Below the pieces are notes generated by a model that was not told the DNA's origin, made no database searches, and worked only from the letters and a program-made list of their open reading frames with translations. Below are positions 8,845 to 16,832 of a DNA stretch of 64,000 bases, in pieces. The translations under genes were made by a program, and so were the position numbers. Source of the DNA: Chitinophaga filiformis (GTDB lineage: Bacteria > Bacteroidota > Bacteroidia > Chitinophagales > Chitinophagaceae); contig NZ_CP095855.1 of NCBI RefSeq assembly GCF_023100805.1, forward strand, positions 3,575,001 through 3,639,000. The letters are read 5' to 3'. Position 1 is the stretch's first letter, and the number at the start of each line of letters is the position of its first letter.

Positions 8845-11280
8845 ATGACAACAATATACATTCGAGTAAAGCAAGTATTTATATTGTCGGTTTTATTATG
8901 CTCCTGCACAGCCCTAATGGCGCAACATATTACCATCAAGGGCATTATCCAGGATGAAAACCTAAAAACACCCATTCCCTTTGCTACAGTAGCTGTACTC
9001 AATCAGGATTCAACCATCGTCGCCACCACCATTTCAGATACCACCGGGAAATTTATTATTTCCAATCTAACCATCAACCAGCTCAGCTTGAAAATCCAGT
9101 TTATCGGGTACAAGCCATTTATATTTACCCCTCTTCTTTCAAAAGATAAAGTTATCAGTATACCACCTGTTTTTCTAACCCGTACTGGGTCACAGCTCGA
9201 TGAAGTAGTTGTGCAAGGCGAAAAGAAGAACAATTCCTTACAAATCGATAAACAGATTTATTCAGCAAAGCAATTTCAAAACGCCACCACGGGCACAGGT
9301 CTTGACATCCTTCAGCGCCTGCCATCCATTACCATAAATAGTGAAGGTGAAATAGCTTTAAGGGGCAGCACAGGTTTGCAGGTACTTATCAACGGCAAAC
9401 CAACAAAAAGAAATGCTGTCGATGTATTCACTCAAATACCTGCCAGCAATATCGAAAGTATTGAAGTAATTTCTTCACCATCGGCAAAATATGGTGCAGA
9501 GGGAAGCGCCGGAATTATCAATATCGTCACCAAAAAGGAAGTCGGGATGGGCTTCGGTCTTGCAGGCAATGGCATGTTCGGTGGCACAACCCCTGAAAGA
9601 TTCGGTGGCGACATATCGATTAATTACAATGCAAAAAAATGGAGTACATACCTGTCAGGCGACTATAGAAGATTTGACTTCAATGGCCATCGGGATGGCG
9701 TCATACGAACGCTGGTAAATGATACTCTTACCTATGCGCCATCTTCTGGCATCCGGAATTTTCGTGAATATCAATATTCACTCACCGGCGGTGCATCCTA
9801 CACTCCCAACAAAAACAACAACATTAATTTAAGCCTGTATACCGGCAAAAAAGAATCTGCCCGTACCGCAAACCTCTTTTACCAGGAATACTATAAAACA
9901 GGCACCGGCTTGAATTTAACGGACAATAATTTTACCACTGCTCCCACATTGTTCTATAATCACAATCTATTTGTAAGAACCGGAACCTTTAATACGGTAA
10001 GCCTTGACTACAATCACCGCGATGGCAAAGCCGACTTATACCTTTTAGCCCTTTATGAATATTCCATTTTGGGTGGCCCACTCGAAAACACGGATGCACC
10101 AACACCACATGAAGCACTATTCAACAAAGAAAAATCCAATGAAGAAACACCACTGAATGCAATCCGGCTGCAGGCCGATTACTCTTTTCCCATTTTTAAG
10201 CAGAAATTAAGTGCCGGTTACCAGTTTCGTACTATTAAAGAAACTGGGGAATTTGATTATACAAGAACAGATGCTTTAGGGAATGTTTATGCCGACCCGC
10301 TGTTTAATGACCATGTGGATATAAGGCAGACTATTCATTCATCCTATTTACAAGTGGATGGCAATAAGGGAAAATTTAATTATTCCATCGGTGTAAGGGG
10401 CGAATATTCTTCCAGACACCTGGTAGATCAATTGCAGCCGCATTCCTATAAATACAATGCCTTCAATTTGTTTCCTTCCTTACAAGGTATATGGAATGTA
10501 GGAAAAGGGAGAAAACTGCGCATCGGATACAACCGCCGCATTGAATGGCCCATGCCCCGGTCATTATCATCATTTAAAAATCATCGTCACGAAGAAACAA
10601 TCGAAATCGGTGATCCTAACCTGTTGCCCGAAATCAAGGATATTTTTGAAGTTTCCTATAATAAATTATCTGAGCATTTTGCCCTAACCATAACTCCTTA
10701 TGTAAACTTTGTTCAAAACAGGCTATACCGGCTTAATGATAATTATTCCCGTATTACACTGCTTCGGGTAGCCACCAATGCCGGGAATGCGACGTCTACA
10801 GGTATCGAGGTCATTTCCGAAATTAAGGCATTACCCTGGCTTAGATTTTATCTTTCCGCCAATGGCTATTTGCTTAAACTAAAGGGTACTGTGTATGAGG
10901 TGGCTTTTTTAAAGAACGGGCTTAACTACAATACTTCGGCAAATACAACTATAAATTTAACCAAACAGCTTAAATTTCAGTACGATTTCAATTATACATC
11001 CAGCACCAATACAGCCCAAGGCAATGACACACATTTGCTGCTTTCCAACGTTGGTATAAAATATAATTTGTTTCGAAACAGAACTACATTAGGGCTTCAA
11101 CTCAACAACATTTTCAATACAGATATTCAAACCATCGCAACGCATGGGCCATTATTCTTTAGTGCTACTCAATACAGTAAATACACCAGGGCGCTTTTAT
11201 TAAGCATTGGGTTTCATTTTAATGAAAGCAACAAAAAAGTGAAATCCATAAGAACTGAATACGGAGAAAAGGATTATTAA
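8845..11280 (+). CDS. TonB-dependent outer-membrane receptor with carboxypeptidase-like domain
   Basis: An 811-residue outer-membrane protein. A signal peptide (residues 1-26, ending ALMAQ) is followed by a carboxypeptidase-regulatory-like beta domain (about 28-110). Next come a TonB plug (about 130-235, with the LRGSTGLQVLINGKP and YGAEGSAGIINIVTKK segments) and a long barrel to the C terminus. The barrel resembles the outer membrane protein beta-barrel family 3, not SusC; there is no SusD next to it. The ligand is unknown. It lies 76 bp after the permease, so the two may work together. Confidence 0.88.
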   Translation: MTTIYIRVKQVFILSVLLCSCTALMAQHITIKGIIQDENLKTPIPFATVAVLNQDSTIVATTISDTTGKFIISNLTINQLSLKIQFIGYKPFIFTPLLSKDKVISIPPVFLTRTGSQLDEVVVQGEKKNNSLQIDKQIYSAKQFQNATTGTGLDILQRLPSITINSEGEIALRGSTGLQVLINGKPTKRNAVDVFTQIPASNIESIEVISSPSAKYGAEGSAGIINIVTKKEVGMGFGLAGNGMFGGTTPERFGGDISINYNAKKWSTYLSGDYRRFDFNGHRDGVIRTLVNDTLTYAPSSGIRNFREYQYSLTGGASYTPNKNNNINLSLYTGKKESARTANLFYQEYYKTGTGLNLTDNNFTTAPTLFYNHNLFVRTGTFNTVSLDYNHRDGKADLYLLALYEYSILGGPLENTDAPTPHEALFNKEKSNEETPLNAIRLQADYSFPIFKQKLSAGYQFRTIKETGEFDYTRTDALGNVYADPLFNDHVDIRQTIHSSYLQVDGNKGKFNYSIGVRGEYSSRHLVDQLQPHSYKYNAFNLFPSLQGIWNVGKGRKLRIGYNRRIEWPMPRSLSSFKNHRHEETIEIGDPNLLPEIKDIFEVSYNKLSEHFALTITPYVNFVQNRLYRLNDNYSRITLLRVATNAGNATSTGIEVISEIKALPWLRFYLSANGYLLKLKGTVYEVAFLKNGLNYNTSANTTINLTKQLKFQYDFNYTSSTNTAQGNDTHLLLSNVGIKYNLFRNRTTLGLQLNNIFNTDIQTIATHGPLFFSATQYSKYTRALLLSIGFHFNESNKKVKSIRTEYGEKDY

Positions 11281-11713
11281 TAAATGGTAGTTCTTCATGC
11301 TGGTATTCCAACCAGTCTCATCAAATATAGAATAGATCATATACTCCTATTCGAATTTCACCAAAGCAGAAATGGAAACCAAACATACTTTTCAAACTTT
11401 CTGCATACACCAGGTAGTCATGCATCGAAAGTTTTGCGCATTGGTGGTTTTTATAGGTCGTGGAATCGAGCGTTGAGGCATTCAGTATATTGAAGCAGTA
11501 ATTGCTGGTTAACTAAGAAATGTTCGCTGCCATCGAGTAGAAGATAGCAGCTATAAGTATGTGATAGATTGGTCTGACAACGACACTCACACGCAGTAAA
11601 GTCTGAAGAGTCTAGAACGTAAAACAACGAACGTAATCGCCATTGTTTGAAACCCCGCCGGGAGGGGGCCGGGGGATGGCGCGGCGGCAGCGCCTCCCCC
11701 AGACAAACCGACC
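11281..11713. other. 433-bp stretch without a convincing gene; GC-rich hairpin at its right end
   Basis: A short open frame directly after the receptor (11284-11493) has no recognisable sequence. Near the right end the base composition changes abruptly: 11650-11700 is very GC-rich and contains an imperfect hairpin (GGGGG at 11671-11675 facing CCCCC at 11696-11700, with an inner GCGC pair). It lies just beyond the 3' end of the minus-strand mobilisation genes and may terminate them. Confidence 0.5.
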
Positions 11714-12313
11714 TTATCGGATCTTTCCGGCCTTGTTTCTTAACCGGATTACTTCTTCCTCCTTTTCCTGTGCTTCTAGCAACATAGATGCGATCCGCTG
11801 CCTTTGTTCCTCCCTTTGCACAACGCTATCCCGAAAGAGCTGCGGATGTGCATGATACAGGCTATCTATTTCGGACAAGAACGGGCGTAGCTGTTTTCCC
11901 GCTTGTAGCTGTATATAACGATACTTTATATCTCCAGCTCTATAATCCTGTAGCATTGAGCGAGTGTTGAATAACCACACACACACTAAAACAAGGAGCA
12001 GGAACAGGCAAGCGGAAACGATCACTCCTGCATTTACATGATGATGATGCTTGACCTCCCTTATAGGTGGACGTTTCAGCAGATCGTTATTCATTTCAAG
12101 ATATTCTGATAGCTTATAAACCGCCGCTGTGGGGAATTTTATCCGCTCCGGCATTCCTGTTACATCTGCTTTTAGCTGCTCTAAAGAAGCATCGACACCC
12201 TTTAACTGTTCTGTGTAGTCCGGCATTTGAGGCGCTGCGCTATTTATTTGCCGGATACCTTCATCAACTTTATTTAACTTGTCAACAATTGTCTGCAATA
12301 ACAACTCATTCAT
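11714..12313 (-). CDS. Single-pass membrane protein of the mobilisation cassette
   Basis: A 199-residue protein with a predicted N-terminal coiled coil (about 1-65), a natural HHHH stretch near residue 90, one hydrophobic helix (about 96-116), and a charged helical C-terminal region rich in Glu and Arg. I do not recognise a named family. It is the last gene of a minus-strand group (HTH protein, MobC-like, relaxase, this gene), 37 bp after the relaxase. It could anchor the relaxosome or contact a coupling protein; that is inference from position. Confidence 0.65.
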   Translation of the reverse strand: MNELLLQTIVDKLNKVDEGIRQINSAAPQMPDYTEQLKGVDASLEQLKADVTGMPERIKFPTAAVYKLSEYLEMNNDLLKRPPIREVKHHHHVNAGVIVSACLFLLLVLVCVWLFNTRSMLQDYRAGDIKYRYIQLQAGKQLRPFLSEIDSLYHAHPQLFRDSVVQREEQRQRIASMLLEAQEKEEEVIRLRNKAGKIR

Positions 12314-12350
12314 AATAGATAGTTTAATTGATTCTTAAATAAGTTTACTG

Positions 12351-13124
12351 TTACAGGCGTAACCCGCGCCTGTTTGATTGTTTATACTCCTGCTTTATAT
12401 CCTGCTGCATTGCCTTTTGTAAGCCTGCTACAGAGTATTTCCGGTCAATGCTGCTGCCTTTAAAAGCATACGAACCTTTTTTGAAACTAATACCCTGTAA
12501 TTGCTGGGTATTTCCTTTGTACTTATACTGTACGTCTATCCCACTTCTCATCAGTTCCTTTTCCAGCGCCGGTATGGTTTTACAGCGGGGTAATACTGTT
12601 TCTATCGCTTGGAAAATTTCATAACGGACCGTTTCTTCATAATTAAGCGCTTGCAGATTGGTAAGAGCTATTTTCTTTTCGATGGCAGGAATAAGCTGAT
12701 ATTTTTGCGTAAGCTGTTGCGCGGCCTTCTTCCCACGTAACCCTATCCAGTTATCACGGATTGCCCTTCCCTGGTTGTTAACCAAATTAGCGATAATGTG
12801 CATGTGCAAATGATCGGTATCCGTATGCTTTGTTATCACATATTGGGTATCAGTTATGCCTAGCTTTTCGAGGTATTCTCGTCCTATCTGCGTCAATGCT
12901 TCATTAGTTAACTGTTCTCCAGGATAAAAGCTGAGGATGCCATGAAAAACAGCCTTTCGCTTATCTGGTAACTGTTGTCTGCTCATTTCAAAATCATTAC
13001 CCATATGCCGGTAGCTGTAATCTCTTACCCCTTCTGCTTCCAGTATTTCTGCCCGCTGTTCATCTCCACAAACGTAGCGGCAGCAACCATAAAAGGTTTT
13101 ACCAGTTATTACTTTACTTATCAC
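12351..13124 (-). CDS. Relaxase/mobilisation nuclease
   Basis: A 257-residue relaxase-type protein. It nicks one strand at oriT and stays bound to the 5' end during transfer. The three-histidine metal site is visible as H105, H107 and H109 in HLHMH, preceded by H100 and TDTD, with the downstream NNQGRAIRDNW segment typical of Bacteroidota MobB/MbpB-like relaxases. Candidate nucleophile tyrosines are Y12, Y17, Y36 and Y38. It is short for the family, which often carries a longer C-terminal extension. The start overlaps the end of the MobC-like gene by 11 bp, indicating coupled translation. Confidence 0.88.
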   Translation of the reverse strand: MISKVITGKTFYGCCRYVCGDEQRAEILEAEGVRDYSYRHMGNDFEMSRQQLPDKRKAVFHGILSFYPGEQLTNEALTQIGREYLEKLGITDTQYVITKHTDTDHLHMHIIANLVNNQGRAIRDNWIGLRGKKAAQQLTQKYQLIPAIEKKIALTNLQALNYEETVRYEIFQAIETVLPRCKTIPALEKELMRSGIDVQYKYKGNTQQLQGISFKKGSYAFKGSSIDRKYSVAGLQKAMQQDIKQEYKQSNRRGLRL

Positions 13125-13476
13125 GTCTTAACCGGTTTAAAAGACTGTCAATCTGTTTACGGTAGCTTTCAAAAAGTAGCATCGCATTCAACATCCCCTC
13201 CTTATGTGCCTGTTTTGACACCTGGTTGATATTATTTGCCATACCGATCAATTGTTTGATATATGCCCGTTCATCCTCACTTAAACGGGCTATAACGCCC
13301 CCTAACAATGCCATTTGACGGATGTAGACAGTGTAGCGCAGCCCTGCTTTGATGGCCTTTTCTCTCACAATAAAGTATTCGGTCTTGGTAAATCGCACGC
13401 CTGTACAGATTTCCTTCCTTACTGCTTTAGGCGGCCTGCCGCCTTTACCCTTCTTCTTTACCTGCGTCTGTTCCAT
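13114..13476 (-). CDS. MobC-like relaxosome accessory protein
   Basis: A 120-residue basic protein. The N terminus is a lysine-rich tail (KKKGKGGRPPKAVRKE), followed by a ribbon-helix-helix-like region (TGVRFTKTEYFIVREKAIKAGL). The C-terminal segment has the IGMANNINQVSKQAH motif typical of MobC proteins. Such proteins bind oriT and help the relaxase open the strands. Its 3' end overlaps the relaxase start. The hairpin-rich block directly upstream is the natural candidate for its binding site. Confidence 0.85.
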   Translation of the reverse strand: MEQTQVKKKGKGGRPPKAVRKEICTGVRFTKTEYFIVREKAIKAGLRYTVYIRQMALLGGVIARLSEDERAYIKQLIGMANNINQVSKQAHKEGMLNAMLLFESYRKQIDSLLNRLRRDK

Positions 13477-13494
13477 ATCTGCTATGTTTTAATC

Positions 13495-13911
13495 ATTGAG
13501 GGCTGGCAGCTTTGCTGCCCTGCCCGATCTTCTCGTCCAGGTGGCAACGCGGCCTGGACTCTCTCCGCAGACGGGCAGCTACGCTACCCGTCATTCTCCG
13601 CTAAGATCTCCGCACCTCCCCCTTGCGACCATCGGGAGCGAGGGGGCAAGCGGTTTTTGCGCAGCAAAAACACCGCTTGCTAACGGAGCGAAGATCCGTT
13701 CGAGTCCGCGAACAGGATGCCGAAGGTGGCCTGTTCAATCTTCGTGGGTGGGCCTGCGTGGAGCAGCCCGCCCGATCTCAGCGTGCAGGTGGCAACGCCG
13801 CCTGTACATTCTCCGTGAACGGGTGCCAAAGGTGGCCCGTTCGATCTTCGCGGACTAAGGCCTGCGTGGAGCAGCCCAGCCCAATCTCCGCGACGGTAGC
13901 AACGCTCCCTG
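13495..13911. repeat. GC-rich array of hairpins and degenerate direct repeats; candidate oriT region
   Basis: At least eight inverted repeats lie in about 400 bp: 13505-13519, 13535-13559, 13571-13591, 13646-13680, 13682-13700, 13710-13736, 13783-13807 and 13817-13842. The strongest pairs 15 bases at 13646-13660 with 13664-13680, with a 2-base bulge and a 3-base loop. GGTGGCAACGC recurs at about 13540 and 13789, and as GGTAGCAACGC near 13895. GATCTTC/GATCTCC-like spacers and GCCTGCGTGGAGCAGCCC (two copies) also repeat. The block is much richer in GC than its flanks. Plus-strand open frames across it are by-products of this composition. Confidence 0.8.
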
Positions 13912-14250
13912 TCATTGTTTCAGTTGCTGTCCGGGCTGCAATAATTCCTGTATGTCATTCCAAAGAAAATAGACCCTTGACCGGATTTTGTACGGCTTTA
14001 GCTTGCCATGTTTAATCCAGTCATAAATAGTAGGCTTTGTAACCTGAAATAGCTGACAGACCTCTCCGATTTTAAAGAGGGGCTTATAGGTGAGGCCGGG
14101 GGTATCATACGCAGGGGATCGTACCGGCTGCCTGTCCAGTTGGTTGACTTCTTCACGCACCAACACACGCAACATTTGCCAAAACTGCTCCGGCTCAATC
14201 GGAAACAACATTGGCGCTGCCGTCTGCACATCTCTTTCTCTCTTTTCCAT
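13912..14250 (-). CDS. Helix-turn-helix protein, excisionase/MerR-like
   Basis: A 112-residue protein whose C-terminal half is a winged-helix domain of the HTH_17/excisionase type: the segment from about residue 57 (KPLFKIGEVCQLFQVTKPTIYDWIKHGKLKPYKI) is the classic pattern. The N-terminal half is acidic and probably helical. Members act as recombination directionality factors or regulators in Bacteroidota mobile elements. It lies upstream of the hairpin array and the mob genes, on the same strand. Confidence 0.83.
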   Translation of the reverse strand: MEKRERDVQTAAPMLFPIEPEQFWQMLRVLVREEVNQLDRQPVRSPAYDTPGLTYKPLFKIGEVCQLFQVTKPTIYDWIKHGKLKPYKIRSRVYFLWNDIQELLQPGQQLKQ

Positions 14251-14358
14251 ATTATACCGATTTAGACGGTAAATATGGTTGCTTAAGAAAAAGAAAAGAG
14301 GTTAAGTATACTTGTTTGGCGGAAAAAGGAATGTATGGGCCACATATTCTGATTAATA

Positions 14359-15078
14359 TTAGGGCCTTTGAAACTGTTGCTCCAACTCCTTTAACCGTTG
14401 GATACCTTCATCAAACTGCATTGCTTCTAAGATAGTATAGGCTTCTTCGAAACTTTTGCCAACTTCTACAAAATGACGGTGTTCCAATTTGGCTCTTTTC
14501 TCCTTCTTAAAGATCAGTTCGAGTGCTTTTTTGATTCCATCAGGGCTTGACCCGAAAATTTTGTGCAGCAGGTCAGCACATTTATCGCTAGGGGTTAGGC
14601 AATTAGCTTTACTCGTTTTATCAAATGCGTAAAAAAGAAACACCAATGCCCTGTTGCTTAACTGGTCTTGTTTACACTTTTCCAGCCAGGCACGTTCACG
14701 GCCTTCATACGCAGCAATTGCTGTTTCCAGCATTGGCAGGAACTCACCAGTAAAGATCGGACGGTAAAGCAAGATATATAACGGCAGGTACGCGGCCATT
14801 CCCAATGTAACACTAGCAAGCATGCACATGCCATTCAATAGACCATTATAAAGCAAAACAACAACAGCGGCTACAACAAACAAAAGCAAATAATGCCAAA
14901 GCGCATTAATCCAATACTCATTAATCAGTTGGCGGCGTGTTGCCTCCGCCGGCCAACTGGCATAAATATCATGCTGTTTCTCATGGGTTTTACGAAAGCG
15001 GGAATAAATGTAATTGTAATTAACAGGGAGGTCAAAGAGGAAAAAAGATTTCAAACGCTTCAAATTCATACTTCTCAT
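14359..15078 (-). CDS. Unrecognised protein with two membrane segments
   Basis: A 239-residue protein I do not recognise. Two adjacent hydrophobic stretches lie at about residues 62-80 and 84-108, preceded by a basic N-terminal region and followed by a large soluble part rich in Lys and Glu. The end resembles a helical repeat (AYTILEAMQFDEGIQRLKEL). The start could be the ATG at 15078 or the one at 15069. It lies upstream of the HTH gene on the same strand and probably belongs to the mobile element. Confidence 0.6.
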   Translation of the reverse strand: MRSMNLKRLKSFFLFDLPVNYNYIYSRFRKTHEKQHDIYASWPAEATRRQLINEYWINALWHYLLLFVVAAVVVLLYNGLLNGMCMLASVTLGMAAYLPLYILLYRPIFTGEFLPMLETAIAAYEGRERAWLEKCKQDQLSNRALVFLFYAFDKTSKANCLTPSDKCADLLHKIFGSSPDGIKKALELIFKKEKRAKLEHRHFVEVGKSFEEAYTILEAMQFDEGIQRLKELEQQFQRP

Positions 15079-15413
15079 TACACAAACCTTTAGTAAATAA
15101 ATATACTAAACTCAAATCATGAGTCCAAATTAGATTTCAACAGTTCATCTTTACTCGTCATACGCTTCTGAATAAACCTCCAAAGGGATATTTAATAGCC
15201 CTGCCCAATAGGTACATTTAATAGTGGACTCCGTGCAATTATTTTTTTCGTTAACCAATTATTAACTCTTTTATTAAAAACGTATCTTACCTTCAGACTC
15301 GGTTGGTATTTCCCCTGCCTTACCAAATATTCCTAACCAAAAAACATCATAAATACCCCTACCTGCAGCCCCGGAATAAAATTTCATTACATCCATAATA
15401 AACCTCAACACAG
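15079..15413. other. 335-bp gap between divergent genes
   Basis: AT-rich sequence between the divergent genes at 14359-15078 (minus) and 15414-16808 (plus). It must hold promoters for both, but I see no clear TTTG/TAnnTTTG pair, repeat or RNA gene. It may also contain the junction between the mobilisable element and the RHS locus; no direct repeat was found by eye. Confidence 0.4.
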
Positions 15414-16808
15414 ATGAAGCAATTTCACTTCATTTGGCTCTTGTGTATGGCCTTTACCCCAGGTGTATATGCACAGCACAGCCATGACAGTTTGGCTAGG
15501 CACCAAACCAACATTTACCTAAAATCAACAGCAAAAAAGTCTGCATTGGGCAGTAAAAAACTGATGCAAGAAAATACTAAGGCTTTAGATGCCTATATCC
15601 TAAAGCTAGAGCGTATGCAAAAGAAAGTTGCTTTGTTTGATAAGCAAACTGCCAACCAGTTATTTCCTGCCCTAATAGCCCAAGCAACAGCTTGGCGCGG
15701 CCAGCTGCAAAGCGTAGGGCAAGTACCCACAACGTACTTTGGCTACCTGGATACGCTGCAAGGCGCTGTTAAATACATTGGCCAACAGAGCACCGCAGAT
15801 CAGAACCTGTATCAGCGATCGAAACAATCGGTAGCAGCACTCCAAAACAGCCTATCTGTTACCGAACAAACCAGCAACCTAATTACCCAAGGGAAACAAG
15901 AAATTATGGCAGTGTTAACACCGCTGGGTAAGTTTTCTGCAGAATTGGGAGGTTTGGAAAAGGAGGTATTCTACTACCGGCAGCAAATAGAAGACTATAA
16001 GACCATATTAACTGATCCTAAAAAACGCGAAGAGAAGCTGCTTTCTTTTTTAAAGGCTAGACCAGAGTTTCAAAACTTTATGGCCCGCAACAGTATATTT
16101 GCAAGCCTTTTTAATCTGCCTGCAAACTACAATGCAAGCCGATCGCTAGAAGATTTACAAACCCGTACACAAGTAGAAAGCATATTGCAACGGCGCATAG
16201 GCACCGATGCAGCAGGCAGGCAACTGGCTAGCGAGCAATTGGATGCAGGGCGTACACAGTTTGATAGTTTCAAATCTAAATATGCATCCAACGGTAATGT
16301 CGATGATATGCCTTCCTTTAAGCCAAACCCACTCAAAACAAAGCGCTTTTGGAACCGCTTAGAGCCAGGTGGTAACATCCAGTTTCAAAGGGCCAACTAC
16401 TACTTCCCAACAGTAGCCGATATAGTAGCGCAACTGGCTTATAAGTTTCACAAAAGTGGTACAGCTGGCATAGGCGTAGTTTATAAGCTGGGTATAGGCA
16501 AAGGCTGGGAACACGTTGCTTTTAGCCATCAGGGTTTCGGCTTCCGCAGTTTTTTAGATTGGAAGCTGCGGGGCAGCATTTACATCAACGGTGGCATAGA
16601 AGCCAATAAACCTACAGGCTTTCATCGTATACGCGAACTAGAGAACTGGAATGGCTACCAAATGAGCGCCCTGATTGGCTTATGCCATAAAGTTAAAGTA
16701 GCTGCTAAAAGATCGGCCACCACTACTGTACTGTACGATTTCCTTGCCGCCAGGCAAATCCCAGGCTCACAGCCCTTTAAAATTAGATTTGGTTACACTT
16801 TTAAATAA
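15414..16808 (+). CDS. Putative outer-membrane protein at the head of the RHS cassette
   Basis: A 464-residue protein of no family I can name. A signal peptide (1-20, ending VYAQ) is followed by a long helical, probably coiled-coil region (about 30-290). A C-terminal region of alternating aromatic and small residues ends in RFGYTFK, which looks like beta-barrel strands of an outer-membrane protein. It begins a close-packed group: 24 bp to the first RHS gene, then 17 and 20 bp to the next two. An export or anchoring role for the RHS proteins is plausible but unproven. Confidence 0.65.
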   Translation: MKQFHFIWLLCMAFTPGVYAQHSHDSLARHQTNIYLKSTAKKSALGSKKLMQENTKALDAYILKLERMQKKVALFDKQTANQLFPALIAQATAWRGQLQSVGQVPTTYFGYLDTLQGAVKYIGQQSTADQNLYQRSKQSVAALQNSLSVTEQTSNLITQGKQEIMAVLTPLGKFSAELGGLEKEVFYYRQQIEDYKTILTDPKKREEKLLSFLKARPEFQNFMARNSIFASLFNLPANYNASRSLEDLQTRTQVESILQRRIGTDAAGRQLASEQLDAGRTQFDSFKSKYASNGNVDDMPSFKPNPLKTKRFWNRLEPGGNIQFQRANYYFPTVADIVAQLAYKFHKSGTAGIGVVYKLGIGKGWEHVAFSHQGFGFRSFLDWKLRGSIYINGGIEANKPTGFHRIRELENWNGYQMSALIGLCHKVKVAAKRSATTTVLYDFLAARQIPGSQPFKIRFGYTFK

Positions 16809-16832
16809 TTTTTCCCCAAACAATATATACTT

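Noticed and set aside
11284..11493. Plus-strand open frame directly after the TonB-dependent receptor
   Set aside because: No recognisable motif, no clear start signal, and composition unlike coding sequence; treated as intergenic.
12040..12060. HHHH stretch in the membrane protein as a sign of an engineered tag
   Set aside because: It is internal, short and in native context, so it is a natural sequence.
13646..13680. Strong hairpin considered as part of a CRISPR array or retron RNA
   Set aside because: Repeats differ in sequence and spacing, there are no uniform spacers, and no cas or reverse transcriptase gene is near.
13315..14015. Several long plus-strand frames across the mobilisation region
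   Set aside because: They lie opposite real minus-strand genes or inside the GC-rich hairpin array, where stop codons are rare by composition.
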